DNA from: Desulfobacterales bacterium
GTDB lineage: Bacteria; Desulfobacterota; Desulfobacteria; Desulfobacterales; C00003060
Assembly: GCA_013375395.1 (NCBI GenBank)
Contig: JABXJW010000009.1
Location: 1-35,899, forward strand
Direction of reading: 5' to 3'
DNA: 35,899 bases
Shown here piece by piece: positions 24,725 to 34,309 of the stretch. Under the pieces are notes generated by a model. It saw only the letters and a list, made by a program, of their open reading frames with translations, was not told the origin of the DNA and searched no databases. Position numbers and translations under genes: made by a program. How positions within the stretch are numbered: the first letter of the stretch is position 1; every line of letters starts with the position of its first letter.

Positions 24725-24952
24725 ATGGACTCTAACCAACACAAGCAGTTCCAGACAGTCTGGGCCGTTCTTTTGCTGGCAATGGGCGTTTTCCTCTGTG
24801 TCAAGACGCCGTATGCCCTTCGTGCCGCATCGGACTCTGCCTTCTTGAACTTTGCAAGGTACTTTATTGCGGTATTCCTGATAGTCGGCGGTGCCAGGAA
24901 ATTATATGGATTGTATTTTTCGAAGGAAAAAGAATCTCCGCCGGATGAGTAG
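24725..24952 (+). CDS. Small two-helix membrane protein of unknown function
   Basis: 75 residues from the ATG at 24725 (MDSNQHKQFQTVWAVLLLAM). Two hydrophobic segments (about 12-28 and 40-58) separated by a short loop, then a charged tail ending KEKESPPDE. The frame is also open to a TTG at 24719. There is no strong ribosome-binding site. It lies 40 bases before the GAF-containing secretion/pilus ATPase, so cotranscription is possible. I do not recognise a family. Residues and codon use are consistent with a real inner-membrane protein, but a short open frame of this size could be chance. Confidence 0.55.
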   Translation: MDSNQHKQFQTVWAVLLLAMGVFLCVKTPYALRAASDSAFLNFARYFIAVFLIVGGARKLYGLYFSKEKESPPDE

Positions 24953-24992
24953 GCCGCATCATAACCTTTCTTATGTGGAGCGCTGATTTCTG

Positions 24993-27308
24993 ATGGTTGT
25001 GCTGAAGATGTCAGAAAAGGGGGGAGCAGACCGGGGCAGTAAAGCCTCTGCTTTGGGACAACAGGTGGATTCACCCAAAAGGCTCTTGGAAATCACGAAC
25101 CGTATCCATTCGGCACGGGATCTGGATGAGATCCTCATCAACCTTAAGGATGATATCACGAGACTCTTCGATGCCGAGCGCCTCACGGTCTACGTGGTTG
25201 ACGGAATCAAGAAGGAACTCATTTCCAGGGTAAAATCGGGAGAGGAGATCAGTGAGATACGTGTGCCTATCTCTCCGACGAGTATTTCAGGCTATGTGGC
25301 ACACAGGGGTGGGTTGGTCAACATCAAGAATGTGTACGACAATGGGGAGTTGGCGTCTGTTGATCCAAATCTTAGATTTGATAAAACCTGGGATGAAAAG
25401 AGCGGATTTCAAACCCAACAGGTCTTGGCCGCCCCAATCAGCTTTCAAAAATACCTTATGGGTGTCATTCAGATCATCAATCGCAGAGATAGTACGGCCT
25501 TTACCGAACGGGATGAAACCGCACTGCAGGAGTTGGCTAAGACGCTTGGGATTGCCATTTATAATCAAAAGAGGATGGCCAAGGCCCGTCCGGGTAAGTT
25601 TGACTATTTGGTGGAACACGGACTTTTGACTCAGAAGGAACTCGACAAGGCTGTATTGGATGCCCGTAAGACCAGGCAGGGGCTTGAGTTAATCTTGATG
25701 AAGAACTATAAGGTCTCCAAGAACGATATCGGCAAAGCCCTCAGCCACTACTATAAGGCCCCGTTTGTAGAGTATAATGAGATGACTCCGATTCCCGGTG
25801 AACTATTGGCCCGGCTGAAAGTCTCGTTCTTGAAGAGAAATTACTGGGTGCCCATCGGCAAAGATGATAATGAGAAGGTTGTTATTGCCATTGACAATCC
25901 TTTTCACCTTCAAAAAATAGATATGATAAAGCCCCTTTTTGCAGGCAAGCCGATTGTGTTCCATGTGGCCCTGAGAGAAGATATCCTCAAATATATCAAC
26001 CTGTTTTTCCAGGGGAAAAAGGAGCAAAAAAACATTGACGAGATCCTGGGCCAGTTGGCGGTTGAGGAGGAAGAGATTGAGGATGCCGAAAGAAGTGTAA
26101 CAGAAGAGGACAGCGCCATTGTCCAACTGGTAAACAAGATTATACTCGATGCCTATGCAAGGGATGCCTCCGATATTCATATCGAACCATATCCCGGCAA
26201 GAAGAATACCGAGATTCGGTTCAGGGTCGACGGTGCTTGCCAGCTCTACCAGACTGTTCCGTACAATTACCGCAACGCCATCGTTTCTCGTATCAAGATC
26301 ATGTCGGATCTGGACATTGCGGAACGCCGCAAGCCACAGGACGGCAAGATAAAATTCAAAAAGTACGGCGGCAAAGACATTGAGCTTCGCGTTGCCACGG
26401 TTCCAACGGCCGGCGGCCTGGAAGACGTGGTGATGCGTATTTTGCACGCCGGCGACCCCCTGGCCTTGGACAAGATAGGATTTTCCAAACAAAACTATGA
26501 AAACTTCGTGAGCCTCATTGTCCAACCTTACGGCATTGTCTTCGTGTGCGGCCCAACAGGCTCCGGCAAGACCACAACGCTCCATTCCGCCCTCGGATAC
26601 ATCAATAAACCGGAAATCAAGATATGGACGGCAGAAGATCCCGTGGAAATAACCCAGGCGGGCTTGCGCCAGGTTCAGGTTCGTCACAAGATAGGTTTTG
26701 ATTTCGCCACTGCCATGCGCGCATTCCTGAGGGCCGACCCGGACGTTGTTATGGTCGGTGAGATGCGGGACAAAGAAACCACACAAATTGGCATCGAGGC
26801 CTCTCTGACAGGGCACCTGGTATTTTCCACCCTCCATACCAACAGTGCGCCGGAGAGTATAACGAGGCTGCTCGATATGGGGATGGACCCTTTTAATTTT
26901 GCGGATGCCATACTGGGGATTCTTGCCCAGCGATTGGTCCGCACCCTTTGCAAGAAGTGCAAGGAGCCGTATAATCCTCCTCGAAATGAATACGATGAGT
27001 TGGCTCGGGAGTACGGTACAAAGAGATTTGAGAGACTAAACATCTCTTATTCGAATGATCTCCCCCTGCATAAGCCTTCAGGATGCCCTGCGTGCAACAA
27101 TACAGGATATTCTGGCCGCATGGGGCTTCATGAGCTATTGATGGGAACCGATGAGATGAAGAACCTGATCCAGACGAACGCCCCGATGGAAGAGCTCCGG
27201 GGTCAGGCTATCAAGGACGGAATGACCACTTTGAAACAGGACGGTATTGCAAAAGTCTTTGCCGGCCACACCGATTTGTTGCAGGTGAGAAAGGTGTGTA
27301 TCAAATAG
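24993..27308 (+). CDS. GAF-MshEN-GspE/PilB-family traffic ATPase
   Basis: A 771-residue type IV pilus/type II secretion ATPase with an added sensor. A GAF domain occupies about residues 30-195 (RLFDAERLTVYVVDG, RVPISPTSISGYVAHR, VLAAPISFQK). An MshEN-type N-terminal domain, often a c-di-GMP binder, follows at about 205-345 (FDYLVEHGLLTQKELDKAV). The ATPase core has SDIHIEP, Walker A GPTGSGKT at 520-527, VVMVGEMRD near 583-592, GHLVFSTLHTNSAPE, and a tetracysteine zinc site (Cys653, 656, 698, 701). It powers pilus or pseudopilus assembly or twitching. No pilC/gspF or pilin gene is adjacent. ATG at 24993 or 25008 may start it; neither has a strong ribosome-binding site. Confidence 0.93.
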   Translation: MVVLKMSEKGGADRGSKASALGQQVDSPKRLLEITNRIHSARDLDEILINLKDDITRLFDAERLTVYVVDGIKKELISRVKSGEEISEIRVPISPTSISGYVAHRGGLVNIKNVYDNGELASVDPNLRFDKTWDEKSGFQTQQVLAAPISFQKYLMGVIQIINRRDSTAFTERDETALQELAKTLGIAIYNQKRMAKARPGKFDYLVEHGLLTQKELDKAVLDARKTRQGLELILMKNYKVSKNDIGKALSHYYKAPFVEYNEMTPIPGELLARLKVSFLKRNYWVPIGKDDNEKVVIAIDNPFHLQKIDMIKPLFAGKPIVFHVALREDILKYINLFFQGKKEQKNIDEILGQLAVEEEEIEDAERSVTEEDSAIVQLVNKIILDAYARDASDIHIEPYPGKKNTEIRFRVDGACQLYQTVPYNYRNAIVSRIKIMSDLDIAERRKPQDGKIKFKKYGGKDIELRVATVPTAGGLEDVVMRILHAGDPLALDKIGFSKQNYENFVSLIVQPYGIVFVCGPTGSGKTTTLHSALGYINKPEIKIWTAEDPVEITQAGLRQVQVRHKIGFDFATAMRAFLRADPDVVMVGEMRDKETTQIGIEASLTGHLVFSTLHTNSAPESITRLLDMGMDPFNFADAILGILAQRLVRTLCKKCKEPYNPPRNEYDELAREYGTKRFERLNISYSNDLPLHKPSGCPACNNTGYSGRMGLHELLMGTDEMKNLIQTNAPMEELRGQAIKDGMTTLKQDGIAKVFAGHTDLLQVRKVCIK

Positions 27309-27309
27309 T

Positions 27310-27448
27310 GTCCATCCAGAAATGGCATCTTTTGCCCCAATACTGCGTTCTCCGCGGATTGCCATCCTCGACGTAGCGCTGCTACGCCTGCGGTGCCAAT
27401 CCTTGTGCGGCCTTGTCTTAGGACAAAATCTACCATTTCTGAATGGAC
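27310..27448. mobile_element. MITE-like palindromic element with GTCCATYCAGAAATGG ends
   Basis: GTCCATCCAGAAATGG (27310-27325) and CCATTTCTGAATGGAC (27433-27448) are inverted with one mismatch, and pairing continues further inward in part (about 31 bp). The interior contains the palindrome CGTAGCGCTGCTACG near 27372-27386. The element is 139 bp, starts one base after the GAF-ATPase stop, and ends 20 bases before the convergent M48 gene. Confidence 0.65.
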
Positions 27449-27467
27449 AAGTAAGATTGCCAATCCC

Positions 27468-29303
27468 TCAATTCCTCAATTTCCGCTCTGCTTGCCTGAA
27501 CTTTCTGAGCTGCCCTTCATAGTAATCCGTGTTCTTGGGACCCATTGCCAGTGCTTGCTTAATTATGATGATCGCCTTTTGGTGCAGTCCGTTTGCATAG
27601 TAGCTTTCGGCCAAGGTGTCCAGGATATGCGGCGCCGGCTTCAAGGCTGCGGCTTGTTCCGCATACATGACGGCCCTCAAGGGATCTTTGTATCGGTCTT
27701 GCTCGCAGGTGGCGTAGAGCCAGGCCAGGTTGTTTAATGCCTCGGGATTTCGGGGCTCAAGTTCAATCGATTTTTTGTACGCCTCGATGGCCCGTCCATA
27801 GGACTTGTTCTTGTAGTAAATGGAAGCGAGCATGCCGTACAGGACGGGACTTTTCGGGTTTCGCTTGAGTTGGCTGACCAGTGCGTTTTCAATAAAGCGT
27901 CTGTTTAGAGATCTGCCCGTTTCGCCGAAATTGACTGCATAGCCCACGTATCCCATACACACCAGCCCGGCTATGAACACCATGATGCTCCTTCGCAATT
28001 TCCGGTCGTGCCGCGCTATCCAGCGTCTGTCTGCCTCGCACTTGTTCAGAAAATCGATCCGCTGGCGAATACTAAAATGGTGCCAACTGGGCCTGTCGTG
28101 TGCTCGGCCGCTGTGGACGGCGATCTTTTCCAGAGATGAAACAAGCCAGCGGCTGGTGCCCAGAAGATGGAATGCATAAAGATCGGCCTGTCGCTCGCAG
28201 TTGCGCATAAAATATCCGAAGATGAAGCGGAAGTAGAGCAGGAGTGCCGCGGCCATGGCCACCGTAAAGAAGATAGAGGTCAGGGCGAATTGTTCGGCCT
28301 TGGGGCCTTGTACAACGGGAAACGCCAGATTGCCGTACAGGATTGCATATAGGATCAGATCATAGGCGGCGTAGGAGAGAACGATAAAACCTACAAAGAA
28401 TATGAGGTAAAAGAGCAGATGCTTTTTCTTGATGTGACCGATTTCATGGGCCATGACAGAGTCGATTTCGTCATCGTTTAGGATCTGGAGGAGACTTTCG
28501 GTTACGAGGATGTAGCGGAATCTCTTGACCAGTCCCATAACTCCGGCCGTGAGTAGTTTGCCTTCAAAGATGGGCCACTTCAATATATTGTTATATCCCA
28601 GCCCGGCCTCCTTGCACATTGCTTCGATCCGGTCTCTCTTGGGGCCCCGTGGCAGAGGGCGACACTGCCAGAAAAACTTGATAAGAGAAGGCGCCGCAAC
28701 GACAAGGGCAGCCAGAAAACAGGAAAAGAAAACGACCTGTCCTTCCGGTGTGGCCAGCAGGCCCTTTGGGGCCTCAAAAGGGAGCAGATTGACGATATCC
28801 ACCCCTGCTGATATCAAGAGCCAGGGCAAGACTATAGGGAAGTTGAACGAAATATTAGACAGTACGTACGCACGCCTGGAGACTTTGGCCTGAAACAGGC
28901 GCCTGTATGGCTCATATGCTGCGGCCCAGATGATCGCCAGGCAGCCCATAAAAAGCCCGATAAACAGAAGGGCCATAAGGGTGGGAGAAGCCGAGAAGGG
29001 CGGGATGTCCATGACAAAGAGCTTCAGATTCAAGGCATAAAGATTCAAGGAAAACAATACGACGGCCATGATGGCTTGTCGAGTGAACAGGCGGTCGAAC
29101 TGGCCGTGTAAGCCCGTGGATGCTTTGAGATCGATTTTTCTGGAAAGTGCGCGAAATGAAGCCCTTGTGGCCACAGCGAATATCGCTAAAAGCAACAAGA
29201 AGATGACCCAGGTCTCAAAAGGGCCGAAATAGGGCTGATCCGGAGGGTAATGGGTGGTGTAGATGAGGAGGATTAAAATGAAGTAGATGAAATTGCCATA
29301 CAT
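27468..29303 (-). CDS. M48-family membrane zinc metallopeptidase with C-terminal TPRs
   Basis: 611 residues. The N-terminal part has several membrane helices. The zinc site is HEIGH at 286-290, with the third ligand Glu370 in RNCERQADLYAF. The C-terminal part (about 480-600) has TPR-like repeats (ASIYYKNKSYGRAIEAYKKS; LNNLAWLYATC). HtpX/Ste24-type M48 proteins act in membrane protein quality control; the added TPRs suggest a partner-binding role. The start is ATG at 29303; no strong ribosome-binding site was seen. It is downstream of tRNA-Pro on the same strand and convergent with the GAF-ATPase. The substrate is unknown. Confidence 0.88.
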   Translation of the reverse strand: MYGNFIYFILILLIYTTHYPPDQPYFGPFETWVIFLLLLAIFAVATRASFRALSRKIDLKASTGLHGQFDRLFTRQAIMAVVLFSLNLYALNLKLFVMDIPPFSASPTLMALLFIGLFMGCLAIIWAAAYEPYRRLFQAKVSRRAYVLSNISFNFPIVLPWLLISAGVDIVNLLPFEAPKGLLATPEGQVVFFSCFLAALVVAAPSLIKFFWQCRPLPRGPKRDRIEAMCKEAGLGYNNILKWPIFEGKLLTAGVMGLVKRFRYILVTESLLQILNDDEIDSVMAHEIGHIKKKHLLFYLIFFVGFIVLSYAAYDLILYAILYGNLAFPVVQGPKAEQFALTSIFFTVAMAAALLLYFRFIFGYFMRNCERQADLYAFHLLGTSRWLVSSLEKIAVHSGRAHDRPSWHHFSIRQRIDFLNKCEADRRWIARHDRKLRRSIMVFIAGLVCMGYVGYAVNFGETGRSLNRRFIENALVSQLKRNPKSPVLYGMLASIYYKNKSYGRAIEAYKKSIELEPRNPEALNNLAWLYATCEQDRYKDPLRAVMYAEQAAALKPAPHILDTLAESYYANGLHQKAIIIIKQALAMGPKNTDYYEGQLRKFRQAERKLRN

Positions 29304-29413
29304 TTGCCCCTGCCGACAAAGAAACTTCCTGTTATCGATAATAGTTAGCTGAAGCGCTGCTCTGCGTACAATCCGACAAAGAGCCCGGCTTCAGGATGGA
29401 ACATTGAACGAAG

Positions 29414-29490
29414 TGGTCGGGACGACTGGATTTGAACCAGCGACCCCAGCGTCCCGAACGCTGTGCTCTACCAGGCTGAGCCACGTCCCG
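29414..29490 (-). tRNA. tRNA-Pro (CGG)
   Basis: On the minus strand, acceptor CGGGACG pairs with CGTCCCG. The anticodon loop TTCGGGA gives CGG. The T-arm and discriminator A are normal, and CCA is encoded (29414-29416 on the plus strand as TGG). It sits between purA and the M48 gene. Confidence 0.97.
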
Positions 29491-29503
29491 ACACATAACA
29501 ATC

Positions 29504-29532
29504 TTTTTACGCCGGTTGCCTCAAGCTGTCAA
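29504..29532 (-). promoter_or_regulatory. Sigma-70-type promoter of tRNA-Pro
   Basis: On the minus strand, TTGACA (29532-29527), a 17-base spacer, and TAAAAA (29509-29504) precede the tRNA 5' end (29490) by 13 bases. The spacing is ideal and the -35 is consensus. Confidence 0.55.
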
Positions 29533-29555
29533 GGTGCTTCTCAGAGACTTTGCGG

Positions 29556-30957
<1,402 letters not shown>

Positions 30958-30980
30958 CATCAGCACTTTCACATTCTCCT

Positions 30981-31448
30981 TCACGAGCGCTTGTTTCGGA
31001 AAAAGGCCTGGATCAATTGCCTGCATTCGTTTTCAAGCAGGCCCTTTTCTACATCTATCACGTGATTTAAGCGAGGATCGGCGGCAAGATTATAGCATGA
31101 GCCCGCGGCCCCCCATTTGGGATCGCCGGCGCCATAGACGATTTTGGCCACCCTTGCCTGTAGCAGCGCTCCCATGCACATGGGGCAAGGCTCAATGGTG
31201 ACATAGAGGCTGGTATCGAGCAGGCGATAGTTTCCAACGGACCGAGCTGCTGATCGCAGGACCAAGATCTCCGCATGGGCCGTTGGATCACACAAGGTGA
31301 TCGTTTGGTTGTGCGCCTTGGCGAGCACCGTGCCGTCCCGGGCAACCAGCACGGCCCCCACAGGCACCTCATCTTTTCGGGCCGCCTGCTTGGCTTCCAG
31401 GATTGCCTGGCGCATAAAGTGGTCATGGTTCAATGTCGAACTCTGCAC
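30981..31448 (-). CDS. tadA: tRNA-specific adenosine deaminase
   Basis: Deaminates A34 of tRNA-Arg(ACG) to inosine; that tRNA is encoded nearby at 31689. The 155-residue cytidine deaminase-fold protein has HAE (His58, Glu60) and PCPMC (Cys88, Cys91) as the zinc site, with the TadA-typical GDPKWGAAGS segment. The start is GTG at 31448 (minus) with a weak AAGG-type ribosome-binding site; a TTG five codons inside is possible. The final RNKRS is a usual short basic tail. purA follows on the same strand after 120 bases. Confidence 0.94.
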   Translation of the reverse strand: MQSSTLNHDHFMRQAILEAKQAARKDEVPVGAVLVARDGTVLAKAHNQTITLCDPTAHAEILVLRSAARSVGNYRLLDTSLYVTIEPCPMCMGALLQARVAKIVYGAGDPKWGAAGSCYNLAADPRLNHVIDVEKGLLENECRQLIQAFFRNKRS

Positions 31449-31472
31449 TTGCGGTTACCTTGACATAGTACT

Positions 31473-31529
31473 CCAAAAACACTATATTGGCCCCAATTGA
31501 AATAATGGATACGAAGTGTAGTGTTTTGG
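31473..31529. other. Inverted repeat upstream of tadA
   Basis: CCAAAAACACTA (31473-31484) and TAGTGTTTTGG (31519-31529) can pair apart from one extra A, with a loop of about 34 bases. It lies just upstream of tadA on the minus strand; TATAGT within it may be a -10. Function is unclear. Confidence 0.35.
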
Positions 31530-31585
31530 CGCAACCTTGCCGGCATATGGGGTCTAGCCGGTGTCTTTTCCTATATTTCACATCG

Positions 31586-31613
31586 TTCCAATATTCCATC
31601 ACTCCATCATTGC
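31586..31613 (+). repeat. Heptamer array, family F (ATTCCAT type)
   Basis: TTCCAAT, ATTCCAT, CACTCCA, TCATTGC in 7-bp phase. It is a short and degenerate example, but has the same period as the other families. Confidence 0.45.
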
Positions 31614-31623
31614 CTGATAGGGC

Positions 31624-31652
31624 TTGTAAGAGTGCTAATAAATAGCTATACT
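31624..31652 (+). promoter_or_regulatory. Promoter of tRNA-Arg
   Basis: TTGTAA (31624-31629), a 17-base spacer, then TATACT (31647-31652) as a good -10. The start would be near 31659, leaving a leader of about 30 bases before the tRNA. Confidence 0.5.
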
Positions 31653-31688
31653 TCCAGCAGGTTGTACGAATTCCAAGAATTTGTGAAT

Positions 31689-31764
31689 GCGCCCATAGCT
31701 CAGTGGATAGAGCGCCGGACTACGAATCCGTAGGTCGGGTGTTCGAATCACCCTGGGCGCACCA
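31689..31764 (+). tRNA. tRNA-Arg (ACG)
   Basis: Acceptor GCGCCCA (31689-31695) pairs with TGGGCGC (31754-31760). The anticodon loop CTACGAA gives ACG, which TadA should convert to ICG. The T-arm GGGTGTTCGAATCACCC is normal. Discriminator A and encoded CCA are present. Confidence 0.97.
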
Positions 31765-31769
31765 ACTTT

Positions 31770-31819
31770 ATAAGGGTATTTCAATGGCCTATACCGGTCA
31801 TGAGATACCCTTATTTTTT
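31770..31819 (+). terminator. Rho-independent terminator of tRNA-Arg
   Basis: ATAAGGGTAT and ATACCCTTAT form a 10-bp stem, followed directly by TTTTTT. The stem starts 6 bases after the encoded CCA. Confidence 0.8.
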
Positions 31820-31888
31820 GTCCCGGCCTAAATGCGTCATTCTTGCGCCGGGTGTGACGAAGGTTCCGGCGTCAAGGAAGGCCGACCT

Positions 31889-33205
31889 TTACATGAAGGG
31901 CTGTGCGATAACCCCGCTTGCCTCAAAAATAGACGTGCTGCCTATGCCGGTGCTGCTGAAAAAGAAGGCATCATCTTGAGTGTGCATGCCGACAAGGTCT
32001 GTGCGTCCAAAAACTTTGTCGCACTTAACCTTGGCCTTCAGGTCGTAGCCGTGATGGGAGAGCACGATCAGGTCGGGGGCCTGATCTACATGCGGTCCGC
32101 GATAAAGCTCTTCCTTAAGGTATATTCTGTTTGCAATCTTGTTGTCATCTTCAAAAGCCAGCTCTTCGAGACCTTCTTTGATCTCTCGGCGTACCCGCTC
32201 GTAGTCTGAAGCATGCAATGCTCCCAAAGGGTATTTACCCTTAAGATTGATGTAAATGCGGGAAGGGTCCATGGCAAAGGCGGTTGATCCCGGGCCGATA
32301 TCCATGATGGTCTCGGGTTGCTCTTTGCCGAATTTCAGATACCCATTTTCCTGCAGCCAGCGATTAAGATAGACCTCGGTCCTAATCTTCGCAAATCCAT
32401 GGTCGGAGAGCATGTAAAATTGGTTGTTTCCCTCTTTTGAACCGTCCAAAGACAAGAACCGATCGTATAGGCGTCCAACGAAGTCGTCCACCTTGGTAAA
32501 ATAATCGAGAAAGGCATGGTGGTACGGATGAGTCTCTTCTTCGAACGCATCCCAGAGAAAATGCATCAAGCGGTCGGTCCCCGTGACTACCACAATAAAA
32601 AGGTCCCAGTCCAACTGCTGCCAGAGAAAATCGACCGCCCGCTCACGGCCGTCAAGAGTTGCATACAGGTCGCCGATCAAGAACTCGTGGTCTTGGCGTG
32701 CCTTCATGGTATCCACGTCGATACGGTAATCCATTTGATTCAATTGCGGGACAATGGACTGCGGGTACACCGCCTTGTTGATGTCGATTGCCACAAATCC
32801 TGATATGAGCACGCCGTCGATCCGCCGGGCAGGGTAGGTGGCCGGCATGTTAATGACAACCGTTTTCATGCCCCGGGCGCCAAGATCCTCCCACAGTGGA
32901 GGGGCCTTGAGATGCGCGAAATTGGGGAAATACATCTTATAAGTCCCGGGTTGCAGGTCCATAAATCCGAAGATCCCGTGCTCGCCGGGCTGGGCGCCGG
33001 TCATGAAGGACGACCAGGATACCGACGATATCTCCGGGATGCTCACACTCATCCCGCCGAAGTACCCTGTCTCAAAGATCGATGCCATGTTGGGAATGCG
33101 GCCTTTGTTTTTCAGTTCTTTTAGCAGCGTGTAAGGCACTCCATCAAGGCCCACCACAACCGCTCGCGGTCTCATCTTCTTCTTTAACCTGTCAAACAAA
33201 CCCAT
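31889..33205 (-). CDS. AlkP-superfamily phosphodiesterase/nucleotide pyrophosphatase-like protein
   Basis: 438 residues of the type I phosphodiesterase/nucleotide pyrophosphatase group of the alkaline phosphatase superfamily. VVGLDGVPYTLL carries metal ligand Asp21. A Ser-rich segment near 60-66 (EISSVSWSSFMTG) aligns with the nucleophile site; Ser replaces the Thr of classical NPP enzymes. The TGTDRLMHFLWDAF and MLSDHGF segments supply further ligands. There is no signal peptide, so it is probably cytoplasmic. The natural substrate is unknown; members of this group hydrolyse nucleotides, phospholipid heads or phosphonates. AAGGAG lies 7 bases before the ATG on the minus strand. The CysD-like gene is upstream, 279 bases away. 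Confidence 0.85.
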   Translation of the reverse strand: MGLFDRLKKKMRPRAVVVGLDGVPYTLLKELKNKGRIPNMASIFETGYFGGMSVSIPEISSVSWSSFMTGAQPGEHGIFGFMDLQPGTYKMYFPNFAHLKAPPLWEDLGARGMKTVVINMPATYPARRIDGVLISGFVAIDINKAVYPQSIVPQLNQMDYRIDVDTMKARQDHEFLIGDLYATLDGRERAVDFLWQQLDWDLFIVVVTGTDRLMHFLWDAFEEETHPYHHAFLDYFTKVDDFVGRLYDRFLSLDGSKEGNNQFYMLSDHGFAKIRTEVYLNRWLQENGYLKFGKEQPETIMDIGPGSTAFAMDPSRIYINLKGKYPLGALHASDYERVRREIKEGLEELAFEDDNKIANRIYLKEELYRGPHVDQAPDLIVLSHHGYDLKAKVKCDKVFGRTDLVGMHTQDDAFFFSSTGIGSTSIFEASGVIAQPFM

Positions 33206-33246
33206 TTAAATCTCCTTATGAACCTAGGTTCGCTTCGCTCACAATT

Positions 33247-33320
33247 GGGCACGCAGTGAAGCTTTAGCGCTATGTTGGAATAATGGGCACGAAGTGAAGC
33301 CTGCGCTATGATGGAATAAC
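33247..33320. repeat. Two direct repeats of about 36 bp
   Basis: GGGCACGCAGTGAAGC (from 33247) and GGGCACGAAGTGAAGC (from 33285) start two similar units, each ending GCTATGNTGGAATAA. They lie upstream of the phosphodiesterase gene, beside the palindromes at 33318-33407. Confidence 0.65.
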
Positions 33321-33407
33321 CCCTGCCTGCCGCAGGCAGGGGTTCCGGGAAAATGGGACAGTGTGGTGTTGGGTGAATTCCTCACCTGCCTGCCGGCAGG
33401 CAGGTGA
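33318..33407. repeat. Two perfect G/C-rich palindromes
   Basis: AACCCCTGCCTGC and GCAGGCAGGGGTT (33318-33344) pair around one base. TCACCTGCCTGCC and GGCAGGCAGGTGA (33382-33407) are a perfect 26-bp palindrome. Both share the CCTGCCTGC core. They lie between the phosphodiesterase and CysD-like genes and could act as bidirectional terminators, though T-runs are absent. Confidence 0.75.
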
Positions 33408-33484
33408 CAGGAAAGTTAATAAATGACAAACTTCCTTTCACCGAATCGTCTGTCTCACTCCGTGTGGGTCTGTGGTTGATCCAT

Positions 33485-34309
33485 TTACATGTATCCCAAA
33501 GAGCGCAATTGTTCCATGATCTCTTCCTTTTCCTGGCCGCGGCCGGCGCGCTCCGGTGTGTTCTCAAGATCTTGTTCCCATGCCGGGATGTCCGAGGTCT
33601 TGAAGGTGGAACCTTTGGCGCCCAGGGACCGGTACCCATGGTAGTAAAGGGAGCAAAAGGGAATTTTGTATTCATGGATGGTATTCCAGATGTCGCGCTC
33701 CTCAAAATGCAAGATAGGGTGAACCCTGGTGTGGGCCGGATTAGTTCTCGGGCTGAAATAGTCTTCCGTCACCCTGGCTTCCTGTTCGTCCCGGCGGATT
33801 GCCGTGGAAAGCGCCTTCACCCCGTTGTTTTCTATGAACACATTCATGGCTACGGTTTTCATTAAATGATTGCCCACATAAGATTCAGGCTCGAAGGGAA
33901 AAGCCTCTTCAGTAAACTCCAACTTTTCGATCTCCTTTTGGTTTCTCTCATTTAGATCCGCTACCCGAATCAGGTCGCCTACCTTCCGGGCCTTGTCGCT
34001 TACGTCGGTGTTTTTGACAACGGCCACCTCAACGTTCCATTCGCGTTTCACCCGGTCCACCAGATCCAGGATCTCCTCGAACACGTGCCCCTCGTCAATA
34101 AACATGGCTCTGGGGAGAGGCCGGCCCAGTTCTTTGCACGCCTCCCTGTATAACCACAACATGGTCGTGCTGTCTTTGCCCCCCGTCCAGGCCAGACAAA
34201 GTGCGTCGTGAGAGAATCTCTCCAAGGCTTCTCTTATGATTTCCTTTGATTGTTCTATCTTCTCATCGAGCGGCAGGCTTACCAATCGGTTGCGCTCTTG
34301 CTGCTCCAT
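33485..34309 (-). CDS. CysD/PAPS-reductase-family PP-loop protein
   Basis: 274 residues of the PAPS reductase/sulfate adenylyltransferase small-subunit family. The PP-loop is WTGGKDST at 41-48. The C-terminal half has HTRVHPILHFEERDIWNTI, PFCSLYYHGYRSLGAKG and ENTPERAGRGQEKEEIMEQL, most like CysD. No CysN partner is adjacent, unlike assimilatory operons, so it may be a stand-alone member with another nucleotidyl or sulfur-transfer role. AGGAGG lies about 6 bases before the ATG (minus strand). Its start overlaps a small upstream frame. In sulfate reducers ATP sulfurylase is a different enzyme (Sat), so CysD activity should not be assumed. Confidence 0.8.
   Translation of the reverse strand: MEQQERNRLVSLPLDEKIEQSKEIIREALERFSHDALCLAWTGGKDSTTMLWLYREACKELGRPLPRAMFIDEGHVFEEILDLVDRVKREWNVEVAVVKNTDVSDKARKVGDLIRVADLNERNQKEIEKLEFTEEAFPFEPESYVGNHLMKTVAMNVFIENNGVKALSTAIRRDEQEARVTEDYFSPRTNPAHTRVHPILHFEERDIWNTIHEYKIPFCSLYYHGYRSLGAKGSTFKTSDIPAWEQDLENTPERAGRGQEKEEIMEQLRSLGYM

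Noticed and set aside
31832-32209. 125-codon plus-strand open frame
   Set aside because: Lies mostly antisense to the phosphodiesterase gene and has no family likeness or ribosome-binding site.
33404-33865. 153-codon plus-strand open frame
   Set aside because: Antisense to the CysD-like gene and begins in the palindrome region; composition is not protein-like.
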